Source of the DNA: Saprospiraceae bacterium
GTDB lineage: Bacteria > Bacteroidota > Bacteroidia > Chitinophagales > Saprospiraceae
DNA: 44,542 bases
Direction: 5' to 3'
Assembly: GCA_020629935.1 (NCBI GenBank)
Contig: JAHDCJ010000006.1
Location: forward strand, 34,375-78,916
The notes under the pieces were generated by a model that saw only the letters and a list, made by a program, of their open reading frames with translations, searched no databases and was not told the origin of the DNA. Below are positions 33,257 through 43,900 of the stretch, one piece after another (position 1 is the first letter of the stretch; each line of letters begins with the position of its first letter). The position numbers were made by a program, and so were the translations under genes.

Positions 33257-34483
33257 TTACATAAACATTTTAGCAATAGCTACTAACCATCGTTTAAAGA
33301 AAGGTCCTTTGCGTCCTTTTTTACTTCCTTTTCTAAAACTGTCAAAAAAGAATTTGGTGTAAACCACGGAAAAATTCGCACAGTCATGATGTCTATATTT
33401 TTTCCCTACATGTTTTAGCCGTACATGTTTTGATCCATTTTCTTTCATCGTCTTATGGGCTAGAATCGCATTTTCGTAGAGGACTTCTTCATCACCTTTG
33501 CAAAAACAAATTTGCATAGGAGCTTCAGGCTTCCAGTCGTAAAGACTATTTTCCTCTAAACGTTTTTTGAGTTCAAAATTAGGGTTGTTTTCAAACTGAT
33601 CAATAAGATCTGCCCGAATCATATCTTTAGGTATTTTAGGTAAAGCATCATTGATTTGTCCTACGTTATGAGCACCTTCAAATAGCTTTGGAATTTCTTT
33701 GTCATAAGGTGGTTGAAACGCATTATAGAAATCTTCTTCAGGAAAAATCTGATACAATTCATTATACGCAATTAAAAGATAAGGAAGATAATGGGGTTGT
33801 GTGTATTCACGAAACATCACCGCATTTTGTGTATTCGCTAAATCATAGGCTCCAGACATTGGAGAAGAAGCAGTTACTTTAAAGTTTTCATCTTGAAGAC
33901 TTTCTAGTGTTTTGTGCAAAGCCATGGTTGCATGTCCTCCCTGCGAATATCCTGTAATGAAAAGTTGATCATTGGCTTGAAGGTTTAAGGTTTGATTCAT
34001 TGCTCTTGCAATGACCAATAAATCTTTTCCAACACTAGCTTCACTTTCTACATGATGATATAGATGAGTGCCTTCTCCATAACCTAAACCGGTATAATCT
34101 GGAAAAACAACTCCATATCCATCGGTGGCGAAAAGCATACAAATCATGCTTTCTCCATTATAGTCAATATGTCGTTTGGGAATGACTACCGTCCCATGAT
34201 TATAAACCATCATGGGGATTTCTTTTTTGATGTTAGTCGGAGCAAAATACATCCCAGATACTTTTACTTTTTTCCCTTTTTTCCAAGAAGTATAATAAAT
34301 AATATTATATACATCGATACCATAGGTAATTGGAGCAATCATTTGAGGTACGGACTTTTCTTTCCAAACACGGTTGAGATCTTCTACCGTAAAAGAGTCA
34401 ATTTTTTCATAGCTAATGAGCTCGGCAAAAGCACTTTTTGATAAGAGACAAAAAGAGAGTAAAACAAGAATGAAATGTTTCAA
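33257..34483 (-). CDS. Secreted alpha/beta hydrolase, lipase/esterase-like
   Basis: An exported serine hydrolase of the alpha/beta fold, similar in layout to secretory lipases. MVYNHGTVVIPK holds the oxyanion region, VVFPDYTGLGYGEG follows, and the nucleophile elbow TGYSQGGHAT places the catalytic Ser near 180. The acid is probably the Asp in ICFCKGDEEV, and the His is in RHHDCANF near the C-terminus. A lysine/arginine-rich tail ends the protein. I prefer the TTG at 34483 (408 residues), which starts a clean signal peptide ending KSAFA. The longer frame to TTG 34561 overlaps the receptor gene and would bury it. It follows the TonB receptor gene by 67 bp in the same direction, so its products may be what the receptor takes up (inference). 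Confidence 0.82.
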   Translation of the reverse strand: MKHFILVLLSFCLLSKSAFAELISYEKIDSFTVEDLNRVWKEKSVPQMIAPITYGIDVYNIIYYTSWKKGKKVKVSGMYFAPTNIKKEIPMMVYNHGTVVIPKRHIDYNGESMICMLFATDGYGVVFPDYTGLGYGEGTHLYHHVESEASVGKDLLVIARAMNQTLNLQANDQLFITGYSQGGHATMALHKTLESLQDENFKVTASSPMSGAYDLANTQNAVMFREYTQPHYLPYLLIAYNELYQIFPEEDFYNAFQPPYDKEIPKLFEGAHNVGQINDALPKIPKDMIRADLIDQFENNPNFELKKRLEENSLYDWKPEAPMQICFCKGDEEVLYENAILAHKTMKENGSKHVRLKHVGKKYRHHDCANFSVVYTKFFFDSFRKGSKKGRKGPFFKRWLVAIAKMFM

Positions 34484-34550
34484 GGCATTAATTTTTAACG
34501 AATAAATAAGCAGGGGTGAAAGACCAAGGTACGAAAAAAAACTGGTTTTA

Positions 34551-37211
34551 TTATTTGCCAAATGTTAAGTTATACCGAAACGTAGGCAAGATAGGAAGTA
34601 AGTTTTTCGATTTTATTCCTTCATCTTCTGGAAAAATTTGATCGGTTTGGTAATAGACATACGAACTGTTTTTTCGATTATACGCATTTTGTAAACCGAT
34701 CACGAGATCATGTTTAAACCATTTTTTTTTGAAATGTAAAAGCACACCAAAATCTAATCGATGGTAGTTAGGGATTCGATAGCCGTTTAGGCTACTCAAT
34801 GTTTCTGAAGGAGGTGGGTAGAAACTATCTAAAGGTTTGTATGGACCATCCGAAATATACAATGTTTGAGGTAAGCCAGAAGCAAATTTCCAATTAAGAT
34901 ATAAAGAAAAAGTAGAGGAGATTTCTTGAAAAAGATGAGCAGAAAAGACATGAGGTTGATCAAATTCGAAAGGAAATTTTTCTCCTTGATTAAGTGCACT
35001 AAATTGCCGTTGACTGGTAGATAAAGTATAAGCGAATGTCCCTTTAGTTTTTTTATGTTGAAAAAATATTTCGTGTTCCATTCCCAATGACCATCCTTGT
35101 CCTTGACTCACTTCGTTTTCCCAAAATCGACTAAAATTTCCATTTAGAGAAGGCAAGGTGTTTCCTGTGGAATAGCGTAAAAGTCGATCCATCTTTTTGT
35201 AATAATTATTCCATGTCCATTTAAAGTTTTTGTTCTTTGCAACTTGCAATCCGAAATTGATTTGATGACTTCTTTTGGGTTGGACAAGCTTTGTGGAAGG
35301 AACCCAAAGATCATTGGGTAATCCGTTTTCTGAAGTAGACAAAAGATGTAATGGTTGTTGCATCCGATCATAACTTATACTCAATGCGATCGTTTGTATT
35401 GGCTGAAAAATCAAACTTGAATTGGCTTGAAAAAGATGGTAATTAATCGTTTGTCCATCTAAACGATCTAAAGAATTGAATAAGGTATAACGTATACCAA
35501 AATCAAATTTAAGCATTGGATGAATTTGCCATTGATCATGAAGGAAACCCGAAATTTCAAAACTATTATAAGCGTTTTCTAAAAAGGAATCAATGGCATC
35601 TGTGTAGGCGTCTTCGTCAAAGGATGTATTGTTTTCAATCTCTTCTGAAGAATAAATAGCACCAGGCTTATAAGTCGTCCAATGAAAATGACTACCCATA
35701 GAAATATGATGATTGCTGTGGGGGAAATAATCAAAATCATAATGGAAGCCGACTTCTGAAATATGAGAAATGAAACTAGAAATTTCATTTTGTGATTGCA
35801 ATTCATTGCCTAATTCATCGGCTAAAAATTGATATGCATAATTGGTGTTTAAATAATTGAATCGACTAAAACTTAAGGTCGCATTGGAAAATAATTGATC
35901 ACTAAATAAATGATTCCAACGTAGCGCAGTAACCAAATTGCCCCAATCTAAATCGTTGTATAATATGTCATTGGCTTGTATTGTTCCAATATCATAAATT
36001 AAATCGGTATCGTCTCGGTAAGAATCCGCCCCCATATAAAAACTTAAATACAATCGATCTTTTATGCCAAATCGATGATGGACTTTTCCGTTAATATCAT
36101 AAAAGTAATGATTGGAAAAACCAATCGTGGTATTCGTCTGTTTGCGATTGGTAGTGATTTTTTTCAAAATAGGATCAAGGTGACTTCTTCTAAAGGAAAG
36201 TAAGATTCCTGTCTTATCTTTGACCAAAGGGCCTTCTATACTAACTTGACTGGCTACGGTACTTAAACCAATTTCTGTATTCCATTTTTTTAAATTTCCA
36301 TCTTTAAGACGAAGGTCTAAAACAGAAGAAAGTCGATTGCCATTTTTAGGGTGAAAACGAAAAGTTGAAAAATGAGCATGCTTCAATAAGTGGCTGTTGA
36401 AAATGGAAAATAATCCAAAAGCATGAGTAGGGTTGAAAATTTTTACCCCATCAAAAAGAATAAGATTTTGATCGGTATTTCCTCCGCGAACATGTAGGCC
36501 GCCGAGACCATCAGCCCCACTTTGAATTCCTGGTTTTGAATATAAAAATTGAAAAACATCAGGCTCCCCACCCGTAGCAAATACAGATTGTAAATCACTT
36601 TTGAGTAAGTCCTCACTTGATTTTTGTAAATCAAAAACGGTTTGATCTTCGCTATGTACAAAGACTAATTGTGTAGCTAAACTATCTGGGCTTAATTCAA
36701 TTTGTAAAGCTTCATTGTTTTCGAGGATGGTCGTTCGTTGAGTTTTATAACCCAGATAATCAACCATTAAAAAAGTGCTTTCGTCGGGAATTTCTAAAGT
36801 GAAAAATCCATAAGCATTGGTGTAGTTTCCTCGATCAGATTGAGGGTCGTAAATGGTTGCGCCAATAAGTTTTTCCCCACTTTTTTTGTCAGAGATATAG
36901 CCAAATACCCTTCTCCATTTAGATAAGATGATTTCGTTTTCGGCCACTTTGAAATCAATGTTAAATGGTTTTAGTAAATTCGTTAAGACCTTTTTTAAGG
37001 GTTCATTATTTGCTTGATAAGAGACTGTTTCTTCCTTAAAATAAGAACCATTAAAAATGAGATCCAATTGGTTTTGGCTGGCAATGTCTAATAATACTTG
37101 TCGGATATTTTTATCTTTTACGTCTATAGATATTAATGGATTTTGTCCAAAAGAACATAAACTAAAAAAGATAAAGAACCATGTAAAATATATTTTATTG
37201 ACAGTTCCCAT
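34551..37211 (-). CDS. FecA-like TonB-dependent receptor with STN domain
   Basis: An outer-membrane TonB-dependent receptor of about 886 residues. After a signal peptide (ending SLCSFGQ) comes an STN signalling domain (about 22-90: ISIDVKDKNIRQVLLDIASQ), which contacts the FecR anti-sigma factor. A carboxypeptidase-regulatory-like repeat follows (about 98-180: GYISDKKSGEKLIGATIYD). Next are the plug (QSGADGLGGLHVRGGNTDQNLILFDGVKIF, about 220-260) and the barrel, which ends in the aromatic-terminated strand FRYNLTFGK. It lacks an adjacent SusD partner, so it is not a classical PUL pair. The ATG at 37211 is preferred over 37235; both lie inside fecR, so translation is coupled. The substrate is unknown. 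Confidence 0.9.
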   Translation of the reverse strand: MGTVNKIYFTWFFIFFSLCSFGQNPLISIDVKDKNIRQVLLDIASQNQLDLIFNGSYFKEETVSYQANNEPLKKVLTNLLKPFNIDFKVAENEIILSKWRRVFGYISDKKSGEKLIGATIYDPQSDRGNYTNAYGFFTLEIPDESTFLMVDYLGYKTQRTTILENNEALQIELSPDSLATQLVFVHSEDQTVFDLQKSSEDLLKSDLQSVFATGGEPDVFQFLYSKPGIQSGADGLGGLHVRGGNTDQNLILFDGVKIFNPTHAFGLFSIFNSHLLKHAHFSTFRFHPKNGNRLSSVLDLRLKDGNLKKWNTEIGLSTVASQVSIEGPLVKDKTGILLSFRRSHLDPILKKITTNRKQTNTTIGFSNHYFYDINGKVHHRFGIKDRLYLSFYMGADSYRDDTDLIYDIGTIQANDILYNDLDWGNLVTALRWNHLFSDQLFSNATLSFSRFNYLNTNYAYQFLADELGNELQSQNEISSFISHISEVGFHYDFDYFPHSNHHISMGSHFHWTTYKPGAIYSSEEIENNTSFDEDAYTDAIDSFLENAYNSFEISGFLHDQWQIHPMLKFDFGIRYTLFNSLDRLDGQTINYHLFQANSSLIFQPIQTIALSISYDRMQQPLHLLSTSENGLPNDLWVPSTKLVQPKRSHQINFGLQVAKNKNFKWTWNNYYKKMDRLLRYSTGNTLPSLNGNFSRFWENEVSQGQGWSLGMEHEIFFQHKKTKGTFAYTLSTSQRQFSALNQGEKFPFEFDQPHVFSAHLFQEISSTFSLYLNWKFASGLPQTLYISDGPYKPLDSFYPPPSETLSSLNGYRIPNYHRLDFGVLLHFKKKWFKHDLVIGLQNAYNRKNSSYVYYQTDQIFPEDEGIKSKNLLPILPTFRYNLTFGK

Positions 37212-38205
37212 TTTTGAAAATAAAATTCTTAGCATCTTTTTTCTCCAAATTAATTGCTACCGACTTTGCAATTTTTTCTAATACTTCTTCTTGTTCTAAG
37301 CTATTAATTACCGCCGAAATTTTGCAAGTAGACAAGGCTTGATTTTCTAATTTAATTTGGATGTTGAAATAAGTTTCTATAGTATGTATAACGTCTAAAA
37401 GTTCTTGGTCATTAAAAACAAATTGCTTTGTCTTCCAACGAAGCGCATTGTCGATTGGCTGATCTGGCGAACTAAATTTCTTGCTTTTGCTGTCGTAAGT
37501 GGATTGGTCGTTGGCCAATAAATTTACTTTGTTATTTTGATCATAAAATTCGACATGTCCAGTTTTAACAGCCACCGAAATTTGCTGATTTTTTATATCC
37601 TCTTTTACATTAAAAGAAGTCCCCAATACACGAACATTAGTTTCTTGTATTGCAATAGTGAAAGGCAAGTCTTTGTTTTTTTCTACCTCAAAAAATGCTT
37701 CTCCTTGCAATTGAACCGCTCGGTTTTTTTGATTGAAATTGGAAGGATATGATAAGGTGCTCTCTTTGTTTAATACCACAATACTTCCATCAGGAAGTCT
37801 AATTTCTTTAGTCAATTTGCCAGAAGAAAATTGTTGGATATTTCCATTTCCTGTAGCGTTGGTGAGCCAAGTTATCGCGAAGAATCCTATAGCAAGCATC
37901 GCGGCTATAGCTGCAACTTTTTGCCAAAGAGGAATGATTTTTCGCTTGACCTCATTGCTTTGTTTTTCAACAGGATTGAATTGATCTAGTTTTTGATTTA
38001 CCGATTTGAGATCGGCTTCGACATCTACTTCAAAAGGAAGTTCTTCTTTTACTTGACTTAGTTTCCAAGTAATTTCGAGTTCTTTTTGCAGCTGCTTATT
38101 CTCTTCGCTTTGTTGCAAAAAGTCGTCTAGCTGTTTTTGTTCATCGGGGTTAATTTCCCCTTTGAGATTTTTATAAATGAGCGCTATGTAGTAATCGTTT
38201 TTCAT
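37195..38205 (-). CDS. FecR family anti-sigma factor
   Basis: A 336-residue inner-membrane regulator that holds the neighbouring ECF sigma factor and receives a signal from the TonB receptor. The cytoplasmic N-terminal part (about 1-90) contains the helical LITG-like anti-sigma region. One membrane helix follows (near 94-114, KVAAIAAMLAIGFFAITWL). The periplasmic FecR domain shows TKEIRLPDGSIVVLNKESTLSYP, LQGEAFFEVEKNKDLPFTI and VRVLGTSFNV, all typical. The C-terminal DUF4974/STN-like domain shows FNDQELLDVIHTIETYFNIQI. It starts 30 bp after the sigma gene, and its end overlaps the receptor start by 17 bp. Confidence 0.95.
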   Translation of the reverse strand: MKNDYYIALIYKNLKGEINPDEQKQLDDFLQQSEENKQLQKELEITWKLSQVKEELPFEVDVEADLKSVNQKLDQFNPVEKQSNEVKRKIIPLWQKVAAIAAMLAIGFFAITWLTNATGNGNIQQFSSGKLTKEIRLPDGSIVVLNKESTLSYPSNFNQKNRAVQLQGEAFFEVEKNKDLPFTIAIQETNVRVLGTSFNVKEDIKNQQISVAVKTGHVEFYDQNNKVNLLANDQSTYDSKSKKFSSPDQPIDNALRWKTKQFVFNDQELLDVIHTIETYFNIQIKLENQALSTCKISAVINSLEQEEVLEKIAKSVAINLEKKDAKNFIFKNGNCQ

Positions 38206-38235
38206 AAGATATATTTTATTTGCTACATAGTATCT

Positions 38236-38854
38236 TTAGTTTAATGTATCCCCTATTAAAAAGATAAAAAATAAAATTCGCAACCATCCCATTTTACTAA
38301 ACTCTGACTTTAATACTTTCATTGCTTTCGTAATTTGGTTCTCAATAGTCTTTGTAGAAATGTTTAAATGTGCCGCAATTTCCTTATGGCTCAATCCTTC
38401 AAATCGACTAAGTTGGAAAATTTCACGACAACGTTCAGGAAGCTTTTGTAACATTAGTGGTATCATTTTATGGAGGTCTTGATCTTCTTCAAATACTTCT
38501 TCTTGATCGCTTATCATTAGGTGATCTTGAAACTCATCATTTAATGAAACCCGCTTATTTTTTCTAATGTAGGCAAGACAATTATTAATGACTGCTCTCC
38601 GCAAAAAATATTTAATAGATTGTTTAATTTCAATTTCTTCTCTTCGTTTCCAAAGATCGAGAAAGACTTCTTGTGTCAAATCTTTTGCAGTATGTTCATC
38701 ATTGACATATTGATACGCAATAACAATAAGGTATTTATAGTATTGTCGAAATAACTGATCAAAGGCTTTTCTATTACCTTCTTTGACTTGCTTAAATAAT
38801 ATGTCGGCTTCTTGGTTTGTGATAGTTCTTGTTTTAAAAAAGCAAGATACTCAT
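38236..38854 (-). CDS. ECF RNA polymerase sigma factor, read through a +1 frameshift near its start
   Basis: Region 2 (KAFDQLFRQYYKYLIVIA... AKDLTQEVFLDLW) and region 4 (LPERCREIFQLSRFEGLSHKEIAAHLNISTKT) identify an ECF sigma factor of about 205 residues; a hydrophobic tail ends it. The conserved frame has no ATG, GTG or TTG before residue Leu of KDLTQ. Upstream it runs to a stop with codons such as GTA and ATC only. The only fitting ATG, at 38854, is one frame off: it reads MSILLF and then TAA. Skipping one T in the run CTTTTTTAA (38836-38841) joins MSILLF to KTRTITNQEADILF and gives a complete protein. Causes could be an assembly error in the six-T run, a true mutation, phase variation, or programmed +1 frameshifting (UUU followed by UAA). 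It precedes fecR by 30 bp. Confidence 0.8.
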
Positions 38855-39138
38855 TTCTTCAATGAATGATTAATCTGAGGATAAGGAAAGTGATTTTGGT
38901 ATCTAGAATATTCCTGTTCTTATTTTTTACGTAGAAAAAATAAAAAATTGATTATTGATTATCAGTGAGTTAAGTTTTTTTTCGAAAAAAATAAAAAAAA
39001 CATGGGGGATTCATTGATCTCAAAATACTGGTAGTTGTAAGTCGAGAAAATGCCTTGACTTTGCAATTGCAAGCATTAAAGAAATGATTTAATCACACAG
39101 TTTATTTGAAAATGAATAAACACCAAAATTGAAAAACC
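38855..39138. promoter_or_regulatory. Divergent intergenic region with perfect palindromes
   Basis: The 284 bp between the sigma gene and the M43 protease gene are AT-rich and without coding potential. It includes the palindrome TTGCAATTGCAA (39061-39072), a possible operator for the rightward gene, and TTTTTTTCGAAAAAAA (about 38981-38996). No clean TAnnTTTG element was found for either gene, so promoter positions are not assigned. Confidence 0.4.
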
Positions 39139-40824
39139 ATGAAAAATCTAATGTTGTTATTAGTCATATGCTGTTCTATTTTATTTTTTACTTCTTGTGA
39201 AAAAGATGATTTAACTCCTGGCTTAGAAGAAGAAACCGTTGTTCAAGAAACCCCCACCCATTTAAAAAGAACTTGTGGACATACCCAACACATGGAAAGG
39301 TTATTAACGGATCCGAATTATAAGAATGATCATGAAATGAAATTCAAACGATTGGAAAAAATCGCAAGTCGGCCCAATCAAAGACTGGCTTGTACTAGCC
39401 CAACGATTATTCCTGTAGCTGTGCATTACCAAGGAGTCAGTAGCCCCAATGCTTCTTGTTTAGTTGACTTGGCTGAGCGTCAAATTCAAATTTTAAATGA
39501 AGATTTTGCGGGTACGAATTCAGATATAAATAAATGGGGAAATGCCGCATCAAATTTCCCTGGTGTAAGTAATGGAGAGGCTTGTGTTAAATTTTGTATA
39601 GCTACAAAAAATCATCCAAATGGTTTTGGATTAAGCAATGGAGCACCTGCAGTAACCATCAATAAGACCAATGGAGATTCGAACAGTCAATGGAGTGGAT
39701 ACCTTAATATCTACGTCCAATTTGGAACAGGAGTTTTAGGATATGCCCCTTTAGGTGGTTCTGGAAATGGAGATGGAGTGGTGATTGAAGCAAGTGCATT
39801 CGGAGCAGATTTGTCTTGTGGATCAGTAGCGCCTAACGCGCCATATAATTTGGGAAGAACGACCACACATGAGGTAGGACACTACTTTTTATTAGATCAT
39901 ATTTGGGGAAATGGAGGATGTAATAGTGATGACGGCGTACAAGATACCCCGAATTCAAAAAATGAACATTATGGTTGTCCAAATATTGGAGTTTCTTCTT
40001 GTAGTAGTAAAGATTTACACATGAACTATATGGATTATACCAATGATGAATGTATGTATATGTTTACGGCAGGACAAGCAACTCGCATGGAAAATTATAT
40101 AGCTTCTTCTTTGTCTTCTTTAGTAAATAACGCAGCAAATGTTTGTGAAGAATCAGATGGAGGAACACCTCCTTCCGATCAAGATAATGATGGCGTAGCA
40201 GATACAGAAGATAATTGTCCAACAACTTCAAACCCCAATCAAGCAGATAGTGATGGTGATGGTATTGGTGATGCTTGTGATACAGTAACACCTCCTTCGG
40301 ATCAAGATAATGATGGGATAGCAGATGCAGAAGATAATTGTCCAACGACTCCAAACCCCAATCAAGCGGATAGTGATGGTGATGGTATTGGGAATGCTTG
40401 TGATACGCCTGACGGAGGATCTGGATGTAATGGCCAAGAAATTTTTCTAGAACTTACTTTAGATGATTATGGATCAGAGACTATTATTCTTATCGAAGAT
40501 GAATGGGGAGATGTAATCGCAGAATTTGGTCCCTACCAAGATAATCGTGCAGGAGAAGTAATTACAGAGACGGCTTGTTTAGATGAAGAATGTTATTGGA
40601 TTGTAATTGAAGATGAATATGGTGATGGTATTTGTTGTGAATATGGAGAAGGTGAATTGATTGTTTCCGATGCCGCAGGAAATGAAATTGCTTACTCTGA
40701 TGGCTACTTTGGCTACTACGATGAGATGATTGTTTGTGCAGATCCTTATGGCCTTCGATTAAAAGAAAATAAAAAAGACACTAAGAATTTAGATGCCTTG
40801 AAATTGAAGTCGAAAAACGAATAA
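39139..40824 (+). CDS. M43 (pappalysin-like) zinc metalloprotease lipoprotein with TSP3 repeats
   Basis: A 561-residue exported lipoprotein: the signal ends with the lipobox FFTSC (Cys20). A pro-region follows, then the M43 catalytic domain (about 95-325) with [16 protein letters not shown]: His244, Glu245, His248 and His254 match the HExGHxxxxxH zinc motif. [19 protein letters not shown] carries the Met-turn. Residues about 342-424 are two thrombospondin type 3 calcium-binding repeats ([15 protein letters not shown]..., period 41 residues, 123 bp). The C-terminal Cys-rich beta domain ([29 protein letters not shown]) looks like a domain I have seen at the ends of secreted proteins in this phylum, without a name I can vouch for. 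No T9SS tail is evident. Its role is probably extracellular proteolysis. Confidence 0.9.
   Translation: MKNLMLLLVICCSILFFTSCEKDDLTPGLEEETVVQETPTHLKRTCGHTQHMERLLTDPNYKNDHEMKFKRLEKIASRPNQRLACTSPTIIPVAVHYQGVSSPNASCLVDLAERQIQILNEDFAGTNSDINKWGNAASNFPGVSNGEACVKFCIATKNHPNGFGLSNGAPAVTINKTNGDSNSQWSGYLNIYVQFGTGVLGYAPLGGSGNGDGVVIEASAFGADLSCGSVAPNAPYNLGRTTTHEVGHYFLLDHIWGNGGCNSDDGVQDTPNSKNEHYGCPNIGVSSCSSKDLHMNYMDYTNDECMYMFTAGQATRMENYIASSLSSLVNNAANVCEESDGGTPPSDQDNDGVADTEDNCPTTSNPNQADSDGDGIGDACDTVTPPSDQDNDGIADAEDNCPTTPNPNQADSDGDGIGNACDTPDGGSGCNGQEIFLELTLDDYGSETIILIEDEWGDVIAEFGPYQDNRAGEVITETACLDEECYWIVIEDEYGDGICCEYGEGELIVSDAAGNEIAYSDGYFGYYDEMIVCADPYGLRLKENKKDTKNLDALKLKSKNE
40165..40410 (+). repeat. Two near-identical 123-bp direct repeats in the M43 protease gene (TSP3 repeats)
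   Basis: Units beginning ACACCTCCTTC at 40165 and 40288 are highly similar along 123 bp (41 codons). They encode Asp/Asn-rich calcium-binding loops. Such recent duplication makes the copy number prone to change by slippage or recombination. Confidence 0.85.
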
Positions 40825-40848
40825 AAGAAATAGATTGTTTTAATATGG

Positions 40849-40884
40849 AAAGTGGCTCAGCAAAAGTGTTGAGCCACTTTTTTT
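40849..40884 (+). terminator. Intrinsic terminator of the M43 protease gene
   Basis: AAAGTGGCTCA (40849-40859) and TGAGCCACTTT (40870-40880) form an 11-bp stem with a 10-base loop, followed by TTTT, 25 bp after the stop codon. Confidence 0.88.
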
Positions 40885-40893
40885 GTTCCAAAT

Positions 40894-40930
40894 AAAAAAA
40901 GCAGATAGTCATGAACTACCTGCTTTTTTT
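40894..40930 (-). terminator. Intrinsic terminator of the SprB-repeat gene
   Basis: In the leftward transcript AAAAAAAGCAG (complement of 40920-40930) pairs with CTGCTTTTTTT (complement of 40894-40904); inner TAGT/ACTA extends the stem after one mismatch. It lies 18 bp past the stop of the SprB-like gene, back to back with the rightward terminator. Confidence 0.85.
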
Positions 40931-40947
40931 GAAATGATTAATTTGTA

Positions 40948-43900
40948 TTATTTAATTAATGTGATATCTCCTTTGTATTGAATAACTACACCATCTACAA
41001 ATTCTACTTCGGCATAATAAACAAAGACAGCAGGATTCATTTCTTTACCTTTTAATGTTCCATCCCAACCAAAAGCAGGATCATCCGTTTGGAAATCAAA
41101 AGCTTCAAACATTTGCTCTCCCCAACGATCAAAGATTTTGAAAGCCTGTACTCTCGCTACTCCAATATCTCCAAAGATCATAATGACATCATTGTTTCCA
41201 TCTCCGTTTGGTGTAAATGCATTAGGAATAAATACATTTCGATCTTTACCAACAAAGACGGTGATTTCATCCATAGTCATACATCCCGTTTCGTTAATGA
41301 TAGTCACAGAATAAGTGGTCGTCTCTAAAGGAGCTGCTGTTGGGTTTGGACAATCCTCACAACTTAACCCTTCTACTGGAGTCCATATATAACTTAAAGA
41401 ATCTGAACTGTTGGTTTCTGCAAATAATTCTACAGATTCACCAAGGCTAATTTCTACATTCACCCCTAAATCAACCATTAATTCAAATGGCTCTTCGATG
41501 TTAACGGACTGTGTCCATTCACAACCTAATACATCTTGAACAGTTAACTCGTAAGCTCCGCCTGCTAAACCATTAAATACATTACTTGCGGTAAAGTTTT
41601 CGCCATCTACAGAATATACATAAGGTGGCGTTCCTCCAAATGTACTATCAATGACAATACTTCCATTAATATCTCCAAAACAAGTAACTCCATTTGTTGT
41701 CCAGAAAGGAAGAATTGGGTCAGGTTGACCAAGTACGATGGTTTCTACATGTACACATCCGTTTTGATCCGTAATACTTACACTATGAATTCCTGCAACT
41801 AAATTAAATGCATCTGGACCATTATCTCCATTACTCCATTCGTAACTATAATCTGGAATTCCTCCGTCTGCCACCGCAGAAGCTGTTCCATCTGATCCAC
41901 CAAAACAAGAAACATCTGTTCCTGATAAAATGGCAGTTATTGCCGTAGGCTCTGTAAAGTTAAAGTTACCAGAAATGGCAGTACAACCATTGGCATCGGT
42001 TACCGTAGCATTATAAGAACCCGCAGTTAATCCAGTAGCCACATCGGTATTATTACCATTTGACCAAGCATAGGTATAGGGAGGCGTTCCTCCAATCACA
42101 GCTACTGCCGCACTTCCTCCATTACCACCATTACATAAGATCGATCCACTCAATGGCGAATCACCGAATTGTAGTTGACTAGGTTCATTAACCGTAATAG
42201 ATTCCATAGCAATACAACCATTGTTATCGGTAACGGTTACAGCGTGAATTCCAGCATCAAAATTTAAGGCTACATCAGTAATCGAACCATTATCCCATAA
42301 ATAACTATAAGGAGGTGTTCCGCCTACAGGAACTACAGTAATTGTTCCGTCATTTCCTCCAAAACAACTTACATTAGTTGGACTTAAACTTAAACTGATA
42401 TTAGTAGGTTGTCCAACGGTTGCATTTCCTAAAATAGTACAACCATTGGCATCGGTTACGGTAACGTCATAAGTTCCAATGCCCAAATTATTTTGACTTG
42501 CAGTTGTTTCTCCATTGTCCCATAAGAAGGTATAACCTGGTGTTCCTCCAGAAGGATTAGCGGTTACAGTTCCCATTGCCGAACCATTACAGTCGGTGTC
42601 GGTTGCGGTAACAGAAAGGCCAAGTGCTGAAGGTTCTGTAAGTGTAATTGAATTGGTAATTGAACAACCATTGGTATCTGTAATGGTTACTTCATGTGTT
42701 CCTACAGGCAAGTTCAATGCTGTGGGTGCTAAATCTCCATTGCTCCATAAGTATGTATAAGAAGGTGTTCCTCCAACAGCAACTACGGTAGCCGTTCCAT
42801 CACTTCCTCCATTACAACTTACATCCGTTCCACTTATGGTTGAACTTACTGGAGCTGTTGGTCCACCAACAGTTAATGTAGCAGCAGGATTTAACGTACA
42901 ACCATTGGCATCAATGATGGCTACATCATAAGTTCCAGCGGTAAGTCCAGTTGCTGTAACTGCCGTTTGGCCATTTGACCAAACAAAAACATAAGGAGCT
43001 GTTCCTCCTGTGGCATTAGCGGTTGCCGTACCATCGCTTCCTCCAAAACAACTAGTAGGAGTAGTTGATAATCCAGTAGGCAGTAAAATATTAGGAGTTC
43101 CAATATTGACAGATCCTGTAATCGTACAACCATTGGCATCAGTTACAGTCAAGTCATGATTACCTGCGGTTAAAAATTGAGCAGGATTCGATAATTCGCT
43201 ATTATCCCAAAGAAAAGAATAAGGAGCTGTACCTCCTGTTACCGTAGCAGTGGCTGTCCCGTTTGCATCTCCAAAACAGTTTACGTCTGTACCTACAATA
43301 CTTAATCCCATGCTTAATGGCTCATTAATCGTAATATTATCTACAATTTGACAACCATTATTATCTGTTACCGTTAAGATATAATTTCCAGCAGCTAAAG
43401 AAGCTATGTCTTCTGTAGTTTCGGTATTACTCCAAGCATAGGTATAAGGAGCAGTTCCATTAGTTATAGTAGCATCAATACTACCATCTGAGGCAGCATT
43501 ACAAGAAAGATCAGAACCGACAAGCACCAGTGTTAATGCATTGGGCTCTGTGATTGTTGTAGTTCCCGCAGTAATACATCCATCGATGTCAGATACAGTA
43601 ACATTATAACTTCCAACACAAAGGCCTGTTGCGGTTACAGTCGTTTGAGAACCCGCTGCAGCATCCCATTGGTATGTATAAGGAGCCTGTCCGCCACTAA
43701 TTGTTAACGTAGCAACTCCATCACAAACACCTTGGCAACTTGCTTGGGCATCGATATTAATATTATCAATAGAAAGTGTACTTATATTTCCAATCAAAAC
43801 AGTAGCGGTATTACTACATCCATTATTGTCTGTTACGGTAACGACATTATTTCCAGCACAAAGATCAATTGGATCTTCGTCCGTACTACCATTTGTCCAA

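Noticed and set aside
38236-38679. Sigma factor taken as a 147-residue protein starting at TTG 38679
   Set aside because: The frame continues upstream with conserved region 2 sequence (AFDQLFRQYYKYL), so this start would cut the core-binding region.
40064-40437. Two leftward frames opposite the TSP3 repeats of the M43 protease
   Set aside because: They are repetitive shadows (Leu/His-rich, Ile/Thr-rich) of the Asp-rich coding repeats, without start signals or homology.
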